DNA from: Symbiodinium kawagutii
Taxonomy: Eukaryota; Sar; Dinophyceae; Suessiales; Symbiodiniaceae
DNA: 64,000 nucleotides
Reading direction: 5' to 3'
Assembly (NCBI GenBank): GCA_009767595.1
Contig: VSDK01028093.1
Coordinates: 660,174-724,173 of the forward strand
Shown: one piece after another, positions 25,691 to 34,636 of the stretch
Numbering within the stretch: the first letter of the stretch is position 1
How the letters are laid out: every line of letters starts with the position of its first letter
Translations under genes and position numbers: made by a program
The notes under the pieces: generated by a model
Database searches by the model: none
Told to the model about the DNA's origin: nothing
What the model saw: the letters and a program-made list of their open reading frames with translations, nothing else

Positions 25691-28600
25691 GCAACGACAA
25701 CAACAGCAGCAACAACAGCAACAACAACAGCAACACCAATGACGACCATGTCAACAACAAGACTCGCAGATCATGTGTGTGCACAACTGGGCTTCCTCAC
25801 TATTCTTCCTAAGCCATGGTAGCATATCATCAGCCCAACATAGATGGCATGGGCAAGCTATACTCGTCCTCGCCACTCGAGGACCATGGCTTGTTAATGT
25901 GGAACCCAATGCACTATTGTTGGCTAACCAAGCAATCAGCATTTCTTTTGCAGGGGAAGGACTGTCAAAAAATCACCGTCATAAGCATCATCAAAATCAT
26001 CACATATTCATGTACAGTAGCAGTTATGACCAAGGGATGGATGTAAAGTCAATAAGAACCAGCCATGGGTGTAGCTTCGATACGTGATCAGAATACTAAC
26101 AAGAACCATGGGTTTTGGTTTCAATCAAAGAAATGGTGACAACAGAAGTCTCTGCTTTCGCGACAGCCATTGATTGCATCATTCTTTTCAGCTAGTTGAT
26201 TGTACACTTGATTATATCATCGGTTTGATGCCCACCATAGTTGGTCATGTCATTGGTTTGACCACTGGCTATACATACATATATTGTCGGTTATATACAA
26301 AGCTATATGTACACACAATATGTATATATATATATACTTATTTATATGTATATATTTATATACACATTCCCACCCAGTTGGTTGTAGCCAGGGTTGGTCT
26401 GATGTCATATGGTACCATCCATGGTCAGTCCATTCGCTTACTGAGGTCCCCCCGATCTCGATCACCAGTCTCGCCGGTGACCGGTCCCTCGGAGGCGACC
26501 GCCGGAGGGGACCGCTTGGGTCAATGGGTCTGGTTGTTGTTAGGTGCATGTGATTGCTTATGTCAATGGGTGTTATTAGGTTAAATATCAAATAACACCA
26601 ACATTTTTTCATGATCATGAATGATATCATTGTTGTTACTAGGTGCATATTGCTGTATTCTTACTATTTTCCGTTGTATATTTGGACATTTTCTACATGC
26701 AAACGATGTCGTCCATACTCATATATGTTACTTACATAGATTTGCGTTTACATCTATACACATTCATACATACATCTATAAATCTATGCAAGTGAAAGCA
26801 GTGTAGACATGGTTGTGCCGCTGTTGGCCATCCACTGAAGTAGGATGAATCACTGTCCAATTTGTGAAACATTATTAGGTGCAAAAAGTCCTATGTAATG
26901 CTGGGACTCATCATGTGTTGATATCCCGAGTCATCATTCACCTTTCTCAACAATTACAGCACACCATCAATGAACCGATGGAAAAAACAATGAGCACCAA
27001 ATCATGAGCATCATTGCTGGTACTATATTGTTGTTATCAATCAAGATGGGTCATTACTCAGTCCGTGACTCATTCCATAAAAGTCATTACTCATCCATCT
27101 TAGTCATTACTCATGATTCCCGTTCATCCTTATGATTCCATCGCATATTGGTCCAAATCATTATCATCATTCCCCCGTCAATCAACCATTCAAATATCCA
27201 TGGATGCCTTGGAAGTTCCTCGCAGGCAGCTCCTCCGCAAGAATCAGCTTCCTCACCTGAAGCTGCGAGAGCGCGGACACGTGGCATGGCGTTCCCGAAC
27301 CTGTCCTCAGGCATCCGAACTGGTTCCCATTTCAGTCAGCAGTCTCAAGAGCCACTCGTTGGCAAATGATGAGGCACAGCATCCGAAGTGGTTACCATTC
27401 AATCAAGCAGCTTAGTATCGTCCCAAGAGACGATGCTTGGCAATCAAGAAGCACTAGGAAAAACCAGCAGACATGGATACCCTGAGAGGGGCGTCATAGC
27501 TGAGAGGTACATACAACGATTTTTTAGATCTTCCGGTTGCTGAGCCCAAGATGGTTGAACCAACTGGGCAGGTCCCTGTGCCAACTTTGCCAGTCGCCTT
27601 GCCAACAGAGAGGTGCAAGTTGCCTTGCAAGTTGCTGTGTTGTGAACCAAGACATTTCATTTTGTCGAGGTCTTCTTCGGTCTCGATGTGCGTTGTTCAA
27701 ACTCGCAGACCAGTTGGATTTAGATGAATTTAGCATGATGAACACCCCAAAAAATCAGGTTCAACAGGATTCATGCTTGATTGTGAAATATGAAGCGTGA
27801 CCCATGCCCACAAGAAAGTCCTTTGGAAGCATCTGAATCACTGGCAGGATCTGAAGCATGATCTGATGTCTCCTTCGGACGTGAAATCTTGGATGGTCGG
27901 GGCCCAGAGTTGGTGAAGCAGCCAACAACGGTTGAAGCTCCCAGCGGTGCGCCTCTGGGGCCTCGGTACTCACCAAGCTTTTGAAGAGTGCAGGAGGTCA
28001 TTGGTGTGATCCACCAGTTTCAAGTTTCTCAATAAATAGTTCACAAATTGGATTCATCTTGTAGGAGGTCATCGGAATGTTGTGATCGACCAATTGCTAG
28101 AAGGTTCTCAATGTTGTTCGATGTTGCTAGGAATTTATAATAAACTGAACATTTATCAGTCAAATCCCATTTATAACAACGTTGTTATTACTGAAGGAAC
28201 ATGTTGTTGTAAATGGGATTTTACTGATGCAACGCCACGATTCGGATGAGATTCTCATGGTTGATGACCTGCGCTGTCTCTTCGGGCGTCAACTTCGATG
28301 GCTGCTGCGTTTGAGGATCCTTCAACCATCTCACAACCTTCCCTACTCAGTGCAGCCGCAAAGGAGGTCAGATCCACTGATCTGATGTGTTTGGTGTACC
28401 ATGACACGAGACCACGGATGGCATTCTCCAGCAAGTTTGCATTTTTGCATGTTGAGTTCAAACATTGCCTCAATATACCCAGACCGAAACTTCTGTGTGA
28501 ACAGCTTGGGGTCCCTGCGAGGTATGGACTTCCGAACTTGTGTGGTGCTTGTGTACATGTATATAGTATGCATTTGTAAAGGTTAGTGTGTATAGAAGAT

Positions 28601-29108
28601 GTAGGTGCAAGTATATGTATGCGCTCTTCTCTTTCTGCAGAGTTCTTGCGCACACACACACATGCACAAGTGGGTCTGCATTTGCAATCTCCGAAGTTGG
28701 TTTTGCTTAAATTGCTCGATCTCTCCCGCGAACATCATCTTAAGCCGCGCAAGATGCTGCTTCAATGTTGCTTGTTCTAGCGCTAGGTGTCCATCATATG
28801 ACCATAGGTCAACAGCGTGAATCCCTCAAGTGGTTTCCTACTTTCAGTCTTATGGTCGCTTGGGTACCTTGTTTCAAACCGTGTGGGTGTTTCTCAAAAT
28901 ATATAAGACCCCCCCAAATCATTCATGAACAATCAACCTTTTATAGGCAGCCATTTTTGGGTACTCCTATTTTGAGAAACACCGGGGTATCATGCATGAT
29001 ATCCCTAATATCCCTATTCTTTGTTGGAAATTTGGCAGATCCGCACCGCATGTGACGACTGCACAGGCTGCCAGCTTGCGAAAAGAGGCCGAACAACTCC
29101 GTCACGAG
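7795..29108 (+). CDS. Candidate large coiled-coil protein gene made of tiny phase-0 exons
   Basis: I infer one + strand gene from a series of short segments that each read as charged, heptad-like helix and are each bounded by AG on the left and a GC, GA or GT donor on the right. Best exons: 7795-7875, 9207-9251, 12767-12808, 13291-13323, 13369-13407, 15030-15143, 15188-15250, 16213-16251, 16473-~16532, 17726-17767, 17787-17840, 17886-17936, 18783-18815, 19592-19633, 20036-20065, 21080-21109, ~22628-22807, 22971-23009, 23888-23959, 24700-24756, 25506-25559 and 29067-29108. Weaker: 10947-10976 and ~14010-14033. Nearly all are multiples of 3 and phase 0, so they join in any order without a frame change. 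Composition is rich in E, K, R, Q, A and L with few prolines, as in structural or motor-tail coiled coils. No start exon, globular domain or stop is identified, and it could be more than one gene. Confidence 0.45.
8998..9100. mobile_element. MITE-like element, family A, copy 1
   Basis: A perfect 21-bp terminal inverted repeat (left 8998-9018, right 9080-9100) with core TTTCTCAAAATAGGG. A second inverted repeat (TGGTTTAGTACT at 8981-8992 against 9052-9063) overlaps it, so the region folds back strongly. Confidence 0.7.
9207..9251 (+). CDS. Coiled-coil exon, 15 aa
   Basis: Acceptor GCGAG, donor GT, 45 nt, phase 0, reading EVIQLRRQLRMSEAK. Leucines and isoleucine fall at heptad spacing between charged residues. 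Confidence 0.45.
9285..9390. mobile_element. MITE-like element, family A, copy 2
   Basis: Diverged inverted ends (GGTGCTTTGTCAAGCCATAG versus the complement of CCCTATGACTTGAGAAACACC). The direct repeat ATTTGGTGC lies at 9281-9289 and 9392-9400, suggesting a target-site duplication. Confidence 0.55.
10947..10976 (+). CDS. Weak exon candidate, 10 aa
   Basis: Acceptor GGGAG, donor GC, 30 nt, phase 0, reading VRNAEPGMQL. It has a helix-breaking PG, so it is weaker than its neighbours. Confidence 0.2.
11636..11678. repeat. (ATG)n microsatellite
   Basis: About 14 ATG/GAT units. Frames across it are artefacts. Confidence 0.95.
12767..12808 (+). CDS. Coiled-coil exon, 14 aa
   Basis: Acceptor CCAG, donor GC, 42 nt, phase 0, reading VSITDEKKSWLEEK. 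Confidence 0.4.
13291..13323 (+). CDS. Coiled-coil exon, 11 aa
   Basis: Acceptor CTCAG, donor GC, 33 nt, phase 0, reading EQLVSKLQKEK. The next coding segment starts only 45 nt further on in the same frame, with a TGA between them. Confidence 0.45.
13369..13407 (+). CDS. Coiled-coil exon, 13 aa
   Basis: Acceptor GGAAG, donor GC, 39 nt, phase 0, reading SEFSEAARLAREK. An alternative acceptor inside it (TCCGAG) would give AARLAREK. Confidence 0.4.
14010..14033 (+). CDS. Short coiled-coil exon candidate
   Basis: Acceptor TTCAG, frame ELLAELAQ. The donor is ambiguous: GC after ELLAEL, or a later site. The right boundary is approximate. Confidence 0.3.
15030..15143 (+). CDS. Coiled-coil exon, 38 aa
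   Basis: Acceptor GGCAG, strong donor GTAAAG, 114 nt, phase 0. It begins AQAELAAELARAKAKIRDYE and continues with an EEL-rich, then polar segment. An earlier GC donor after ARAK (15068) is also possible. One of the clearest exons of the series. Confidence 0.5.
15188..15250 (+). CDS. Charged helical exon, 21 aa
   Basis: Acceptor GCAG, donor GC, 63 nt, phase 0. It begins ESLRKLPQETTVRTDEQ. Confidence 0.4.
15518..15623 (+). mobile_element. MITE-like element, family B, copy 1
   Basis: Begins TGGGTCAAAACCC and ends with the complementary TGACCCA. Internal GTACCCCTGGTTCCC, ATCATTAACCATTGTTT and ATGACATTGGTTGGTTA are shared with copy 2. Confidence 0.6.
16213..16251 (+). CDS. Coiled-coil exon, 13 aa
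   Basis: Acceptor CACAG, donor GA, 39 nt, phase 0, reading EVKTLREVHLAEK. Confidence 0.45.
16473..16532 (+). CDS. Coiled-coil exon, right end uncertain
   Basis: Acceptor CATAG, frame ERWMEEMAERNQELRQVQTD. Several GA or GC donors are possible after position 16515; the end given is approximate. Confidence 0.45.
17726..17767 (+). CDS. Coiled-coil exon, 14 aa
   Basis: Acceptor ACAAG, donor GA, 42 nt, phase 0, reading RQLQQITQLPTLTQ. It is only 19 nt from the next exon-like segment, which is in a different frame. Confidence 0.35.
17787..17840 (+). CDS. Coiled-coil exon, 18 aa
   Basis: Acceptor TGCAG, donor GT, 54 nt, phase 0, reading ETVAADLRQQLWEATERL with good heptad leucines. Confidence 0.5.
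17886..17936 (+). CDS. Coiled-coil exon, 17 aa
   Basis: Acceptor GCCAG, donor GT, 51 nt, phase 0. It starts AREQLQVAESMG. Confidence 0.4.
18600..18641. repeat. (CT)n microsatellite
   Basis: Imperfect CT run. The reverse strand reads as poly-Arg/Glu, which mimics a coiled coil but is simple sequence. Confidence 0.9.
18783..18815 (+). CDS. Helical exon candidate, 11 aa
   Basis: Acceptor CCAG, donor GC, 33 nt, phase 0, reading EAAPAESAMGQ. Confidence 0.3.
19592..19633 (+). CDS. Coiled-coil exon, 14 aa
   Basis: Acceptor GACAG, donor GC, 42 nt, phase 0, reading EQELAKHLHEELSE. Confidence 0.5.
20036..20065 (+). CDS. Helical exon, 10 aa
   Basis: Acceptor AGCAG, donor GC, 30 nt, phase 0, reading VEMAAITTAE. 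Confidence 0.4.
20851..20880. repeat. (CTG)10 microsatellite
   Basis: Ten CTG units in an intron-like region. Confidence 0.95.
21080..21109 (+). CDS. Helical exon, 10 aa
   Basis: Acceptor CGCAG, donor GT, 30 nt, phase 0, reading AAEARIIQIE. Confidence 0.45.
21173..21245. repeat. Three tandem units around GGGGTCGTGTATCCCCCT
   Basis: About 24-nt units repeated three times, running straight into the next repeat array. Confidence 0.85.
21251..21512. repeat. Two ~115-145-nt direct repeats
   Basis: Units starting GGTCGAACATCCAACGAC at 21251 and 21366 share the block up to ...AACTGAAAACCTAAAG. The second carries an extra CCC-rich insert. Confidence 0.9.
21550..21668. repeat. Tandem GGGGGATGGATGACCCC repeat
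   Basis: Five imperfect units of GGGGATGG(A/T)TGACCCC with AATTTGA spacers. Each unit is itself an inverted repeat (GGGG...CCCC). Confidence 0.9.
22521..22629 (+). mobile_element. MITE-like element, family B, copy 2
   Basis: Begins TGGGTCAGTTC and ends TTTGACCC, with the same internal blocks as copy 1 in the same order. It ends directly at a coiled-coil exon boundary. Confidence 0.6.
22628..22807 (+). CDS. Coiled-coil exon region
   Basis: One frame runs from SQVELAATLDASRADV through a Gly/Arg-rich middle to MAETAAEKEALREEM and ends LVEK at a GT donor (after 22807). The left boundary is uncertain. It may be two exons, because the middle is not helical and in-frame AG sites exist (for example before GLDRRG). 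It directly follows the right end of an inverted-repeat element. Confidence 0.45.
22971..23009 (+). CDS. Coiled-coil exon, 13 aa
   Basis: Acceptor GCCAG, donor GT, 39 nt, phase 0, reading AMLKEDAIKAACE. Confidence 0.5.
23888..23959 (+). CDS. Coiled-coil exon, 24 aa
   Basis: Acceptor CTGAG, donor GC, 72 nt, phase 0. It begins AEAEVEKMLKEMHRLSHEVY, a clear heptad pattern. Confidence 0.5.
23983..24031. repeat. (ATC)n microsatellite
   Basis: About 16 ATC units. Confidence 0.95.
24700..24756 (+). CDS. Helical exon, 19 aa
   Basis: Acceptor TTGAG, donor GT, 57 nt, phase 0. It begins AVYRESAVCDGLRRALM. Confidence 0.4.
25506..25559 (+). CDS. Helical exon, 18 aa
   Basis: Acceptor TGGAG, donor GT, 54 nt, phase 0, reading ALQTTLASTEQFLGAAEA. 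Confidence 0.4.
25618..25738. repeat. (AAC)n / CAACAG microsatellite
   Basis: Long AAC/CAG tract. It gives poly-Gln, poly-Asn and poly-Thr frames in the three phases, with no sign that any is coding. Confidence 0.95.
28886..28983. mobile_element. MITE-like element, family A, copy 3
   Basis: Ends GGTGTTTCTCAAAAT and the complementary ATTTTGAGAAACACC enclose about 70 bp containing the family core (CCCCAAATCATTCATGA). Confidence 0.6.
29067..29108 (+). CDS. Coiled-coil exon, 14 aa
   Basis: Acceptor CACAG, donor GC, 42 nt, phase 0, reading AASLRKEAEQLRHE. This is the last good exon of the series. Confidence 0.5.
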
Positions 29109-29479
29109 GCGAATTCCGGGTGCCCATGAACCCAGAGAGTTTTAGGCATCGGGAATTACAGGGGTTCGAGGTCCTATATCTCTAGGACATTCTGGGATGT
29201 TATAGCACTTTAACGCATTTTACAGGATGTAATGGGAATATTGGCAAATATCAAACTCATTTCACGCAGATCTTGTGCAAATGAAATGGCACTTGTCAGA
29301 ATGTTCCTGCACATATTTTGCAAAGAACATCAGCGGTCAAGCGCAGTCTCCACATGCTTGGTTGCAAGAGTTACATTTCAAGAGCCTTTTTTGTGAAAAA
29401 CCCAAAGCATTTGATGCTCAATGGTTTCATAAGTGGTTCTTCAGTACGGTTCATGATGGTTATAACTACTGATGGGTTG

Positions 29480-30235
29480 TTGATTATGTTTGCTTAAAAA
29501 TGATCAGTAGAGTGATTGAGTGTCATCAATCATAATTTTTACTAATCATCATCAACCATACGCAGTCAAACGTCATAACAAGTGGTTTACTTATTACTAG
29601 CCGATGATTTGTATGATCAATGAAGATTGATGGTTGATGCTTGGTATAATGATTAATCAACAGTCACTACCCGTGATGGCGATACGAATTATCAACCATC
29701 ATTATGATCATTAATGGACCTTGACTTTAGATGATACACAAGTCATTGACCATCTAATCATTTACTAGTAAGGTTAAAATCATAATCATCAGCCATGATA
29801 AGCCACATCTAATCATTTACTAGGGTAATCATACCAGTCATCAACCATCATTGACAGGTTGAGTCATCAGCCCCTATGAATGTACTAATCATCAACCGTC
29901 ATCAATCATATCATGAACTGAAATGAACCAATGTACCATCATTAACCAATCATCAATCATCATTAAGCATACCAACTAGACTCATCATTAAGAACTAATT
30001 CACCATCATTGACCAATATCAACTATACTTATACGACATATCAACCAATCATTAATCAATCATTGATCATCATGAACCGTTTGACAAATATCAACCAATA
30101 GCCAATCTTTAACCATCATTATCCATCATTAACCATCATTAACCATCATTATCCATCATAAACCATCACTATCCAGCATAACTATCATTAACCATCATTA
30201 ACCATTCCTTGAATGTTACCATTTGTTGAATGTTA
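29480..30235. repeat. Degenerate ATTAACCATC minisatellite (forward arm)
   Basis: Dozens of imperfect ATCATTAACC/ATCAACCATC units. No coding potential is seen. Confidence 0.85.
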
Positions 30236-30257
30236 CGGTAGGTTTTTCGTTGTGCAG

Positions 30258-30350
30258 GTTCGGCATTGGCGCGCTTCCCGGCCGCTGCGCGCGGACCCGA
30301 CGCCACCGGAGGGTCCGAGCAGGCTGGGGCCGGTTGGGATCCGGGATCAG
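30258..30350 (+). other. GC-rich island, possible exon
   Basis: A sharply GC-rich stretch after TGTGCAG inside an AT-rich repeat region. Frames include VRHWRASRPLRADP and SALARFPAAARGPD; neither is recognisable. It could be an exon of the upstream large gene or repeat cargo. Confidence 0.25.
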
Positions 30351-30364
30351 TGGTGGATGTGTGG

Positions 30365-30480
30365 ATCCTTGAATGATGAAGTATGGTTGAATGATGGTTA
30401 ATGATAGTTATGCTGGATAATGATGGATAATGATGGATAATGATGGTTAATGATGGTTGATGATAGAAATGGTTAGTTGT
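30365..30480. repeat. GATGGTTAATG minisatellite (reverse arm)
   Basis: The same unit in the opposite orientation. The piece containing TTAATGATAGTTATGCTGGA is the reverse complement of 30170-30200, so this arm can pair with the forward arm around a GC-rich centre. Confidence 0.8.
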
Positions 30481-30999
30481 GGTTGATTCCTTGAATGATC
30501 AGAAATGATTAGAAAGATAAAATAGGGAGCCACCATTGTTTTGAATGATGAAGTAGGTGAATGCTTCTGACTCAGCAAGGCTTGGGAGATCTTGTGATGT
30601 TCTGTTCTACCGCAAGTATCCCCAAGATCTCAGTTTCATACATTCTATGGGACGCAAGTTGACACCAACCGCTGTCACAACTGCCATAGCTTGGGATGGT
30701 TGCGGAGCTCAGGACTGGCGCCACAAGCCCAGTCGCTGCTCCGCAAAGTGCCCGACTTAGCCGGGCCCGGGCTAGGCAAAGGTTGGGTTCTGGCAAGACC
30801 ATGGGCTGGAAGAACCACCAAGATGGATGTCACACATCGTATACCACGTGATATGCATAGAAAATCTAAATGGATCTGGAATGGACTGCATCATGATTGC
30901 GTGAATATGAGTAGCGGTGAATATTGGGAACACATTGATTGGTCCGAGTCCCATGAGTTTCTACTTCATCTACTGTCGACTGTATTGTTTTGGAAGTAG

Positions 31000-33450
31000 C
31001 TTTCATGGCTATGTCTGCACTTGCAAAGAATGATCATTTGGGGCAGATGGAGTTCTCAATCTATGGACAATCCCACAACTTAGAGGCAGCCATCGTCGAT
31101 CAGATAACTCGGATGTCACTTGTCTGCTGTTGCTATCCGCTGTTGAATTTAGGGTAAACACTCTGACCCTCATGACCTTTCGAGCAAGAATGAGCAAGAT
31201 TATCATGGTTCTGTTCCTTGCCCTAACGCTTTTCGGAATTGCTGTACGCAAACGATTCATGCCATGTCCTCTCCTGCTGAGAATATAGCTTCTTGTCACA
31301 TCTCCTGTTCAACGTTTCGAACGGACAGTGTTGGTCATACAGTTGTACACTTTATCTCCTGAAACGCCAGTTGCTCTTTGTTGCTTCTTGTTGCTGCTCT
31401 CCAGGCGAAGCATCACAGACGGCAAGGCCGGTGATGATTTTCTAGGATGAGAATGGATGAGTCATGGATGGATGGACACGTCCGCTTTCAATGTACACTC
31501 CGGGAATCTCAGCAATCAAACAATGCTAAACAACCATCTGATATACCTGAGAAGTTGAAGCTACATTCCGGGCCCACAATCAAAGAAGGAATCCGCCCAC
31601 AGGCAATGAAACCAGCTGTTCCAGCTTCAGTTGGGCAAACATGATCACTTTGTTCTGCATAACCATGGAGCCCCAAGAAATGGCTAAACTTGCCATGTCC
31701 CGAGAATTCCTGCCACTGTAGCTCCTAAAAGTGGAAGAAGGAAAAGAGCAGAACATGCGTTTGTAGCTTCTAAAAGTGGAAGAAGGAAAAGAGCAGAACA
31801 TGCGTTTTCCATTGTTCGAAAGGAGCAACCTCCCAATTTGCACAGGGTTCCTGGCTAGGCCCGACTCCTTGACAAAGGCATCTCGCAAGAGTCGCGAGGC
31901 AGGTTGCTGCCAGGGATCACCAACCAAGACATACTGAAGACATAAAGTGATTTGGGGCGTCCAGCACCAGAATTACTCATGTTTATTTTGGGAACCAATA
32001 ATTTGTTGGTAGATTTGATACGATGATTGCATGAAACTATAAGAAAAAGCACGGAGTCATTGGGGATTTGACTTTGCTGGGAAAGGACCAGATGTCCAGA
32101 TCAAGCACCATCCAAATTTATCAAATCTAGACCTAGAAACGTCTTAATGTCAAGGTTGTCAAGTTGAGTAGAGTAGTCGTTCTGCACCACCAGCACAGTT
32201 TCAACCACACAGCCCCCATTGATCTAGGAGGCATCGGGACACTTTGGGACCATGATCTTTGACGGAGTCCTTCGGTGATTGCAGGAGATCATACTGTCGG
32301 GTTCATTGGTGATAGGGAACCTAACATGCACTGAAGCAATCCCTATTTCCAAGGAGTGGTGTTACATGCCTATGTTTCTTGACAAGATACAGCGGTCTAA
32401 GGGTCAGATACAACGGTCTAAGGTTCAGTTCCCCGGTATTTTGATGAAAGAAAAACCATAAAGTGATGACGCAAGCTGCCCTGCGCCATTTGGAGTGCGC
32501 CGGTATGAATGGAATCCAAGATGTTGTGCAGAGTCAATTCTGCAGGGATAGGGAACCCCAAACACGGAAAAGTCGCGTGGCCGGAACTGGTCCCACATTC
32601 AACGACTGCCTCTATATGCTGCAAATCATGCAAGTCGCGGGGCGCCATTTTTTTCGGTCTTCGTGTTTGCTGAATCATGGCCGAATCCGCAGGGTATGGC
32701 AGGTCTACGAATTTTGATAGGGATGCCAGGTGGTCCATATCTGGGTCCTAGATTGAGAGTATCACAGCTCCTCGTTCCATCATCGTAACATTTGTGGTCT
32801 TCCAGTCACCACACATTGAGTGACTGCTTGTGGTTTTGGGCTTCGGGGAAGCCACGTTTCGAGCTCTGATTTTGCCTGCAAAGTTTTGGGTTTCAAAGTG
32901 AAAGGTACCCCTGCGAAAGGGTTGGGAAACGCGCCACACCCGCCCCAGCTGAGCCCCAAAATCCGGCAGGCTCCTTTGAATGCGTCACTCGGCTGGATTT
33001 GGGTCTAGGTTTGTGCTCATGAAGCAATCAGTTGGATCCCGTCAATGTGGCTGAAACTGGGGATTCAACAATGTAGAATGTAGAATGGTCTGGATTTGTC
33101 TCAATAGACTGGATAGGCTTACTTGATTCTCAATGTAGTAGTTGCTATTACCTTTGTATGCTTGCGTGTTGTACAGGGCATTAAATGCCATGAGCCAATC
33201 GGTTGTTATCGCCCTATCTCGTTTTCATCGGCGACGTGCGATTGGCCGTTTGTTGATGGTTGTCATTTTCGGCTATCATTTTGATGATGGTTGTTGATAA
33301 CCAATGATGAGATTGGTTCACCTCATCCATTCACCATTCACATCGTATTGATGTTTTTTTGATGGCATATGTTGGTTGTCAGTTATCACCTGGTATCTTT
33401 GCAGGTTCTTGACATTGACGGTTTGTTGATGGTTCTGGTTGATTGCCTAA
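31000..33450. other. No recognisable gene
   Basis: Mixed intergenic or intronic sequence with short frames only. A 45-nt tandem duplication lies at 31719-31807. I see no domain or convincing exon. Confidence 0.4.
31719..31807. repeat. 45-nt tandem duplication
   Basis: Two copies (31719-31763 and 31764-31807) of a unit containing AAAAGTGGAAGAAGG. Only one or two mismatches, so it is recent. Confidence 0.9.
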
Positions 33451-33459
33451 GCAACCTAC

Positions 33460-33597
33460 CCCTTGGATCAACAGGCGACCCTCCCACGCGCCAGCGAGGC
33501 AAGTCCCAACACTTGCAGAACAACCACCGCCACGGCCCCCGCGAGGGCACTCAGTTCCAAGATGTTCCAAGGGTTGATTGTGCAACCTCACAGCGGT
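33460..33597 (+). other. GC-rich possible exon before the gap
   Basis: After CAACAG a GC-rich frame reads ATLPRASEASPNTC and continues Thr/Ala-rich. It resembles a disordered protein segment. Truncated by the assembly gap. Confidence 0.25.
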
Positions 33598-33828
33598 NNN
33601 NNNNNNNNNNNNNNNNNNNNNNNNNNNNNNNNNNNNNNNNNNNNNNNNNNNNNNNNNNNNNNNNNNNNNNNNNNNNNNNNNNNNNNNNNNNNNNNNNNNN
33701 NNNNNNNNNNNNNNNNNNNNNNNNNNNNNNNNNNNNNNNNNNNNNNNNNNNNNNNNNNNNNNNNNNNNNNNNNNNNNNNNNNNNNNNNNNNNNNNNNNNN
33801 NNNNNNNNNNNNNNNNNNNNNNNNNNNN
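33598..33828. other. Assembly gap (231 N)
   Basis: Run of N. Any frame crossing it is meaningless. Confidence 1.
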
Positions 33829-34033
33829 CCAGGAGGTTTGGAGATGTTTGGAGGTCATGGTGATGTTTGGAAATCTTTGTGATTCCTTGAAGGCTCTTTA
33901 ATAAAGCCTTAAGACAATTGGGGTCTGGTGATGTTGTGGCGACAGAATGATCCGACCATTGCTCAGGTTAGGATGAGCCGTGACTAGATGCGCGGGCAAA
34001 ATGTGGTGAGGGCCGCACCAGCGGGAGAATGTG

Positions 34034-34115
34034 TCAGTTTTAAATGCTGTTGTTATGAACATCTATTTCATTGGTCAGTTTTAAATGCTGTTGTTATGAA
34101 CATCTATTTCATTGG
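34034..34115. repeat. 41-nt perfect tandem duplication
   Basis: Two identical 41-nt units (34034-34074 and 34075-34115) containing TTTTAAATGCTGTTGTTATG. Confidence 0.95.
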
Positions 34116-34636
34116 TTCATTTTTTCTACACAATTTGATTGTACCAGTTGATCGGTGGTTTATTGTACTTTTATGATGTGAATCGATTTCTCAATCCCAG
34201 GGGATGTATGATTTCTCCCATCAGCAGTGGGTTGTCTGACGTTTTTGTACCCAATAGAGCAATGGACAAACCCACTCCAGGTTCATTCTTATTTGCGCTT
34301 GTACCACCTCTTTGATTGGAACTTACTATCACCCATGATAAAGAGAGGTATATGTATGTCAAGAGTTTTGAAAGCATTTTCCATATCAGGTATCAGTTCT
34401 ATTTTTTGGGTGACATTTATTGTCTTGAACTGTTGAGACAAGATGCTTGATCATTTTTAGCAGGGAGGGGCTCAAGGCAACTGCAGATGACTCTCGGAAT
34501 CTTGAACAAACTGGTAGCAAGTAGAAGCATAAAGCCCTGAAATTGGATGAACATGTATGATTTCCTGACAACGAAATCAGTAGTTTCAGTTTCCAATTTA
34601 GTGTCCATTTTCACAACCAGTTTTCGACTTGGATCC

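Noticed and set aside
25494..25812. Poly-Gln, poly-Asn and poly-Thr frames
   Set aside because: Three phases of one AAC repeat; no flanking domain. Only the short segment 25506-25559 before it looks like an exon.
33369..33901. Frames crossing the N run
   Set aside because: They contain the assembly gap and cannot be read.
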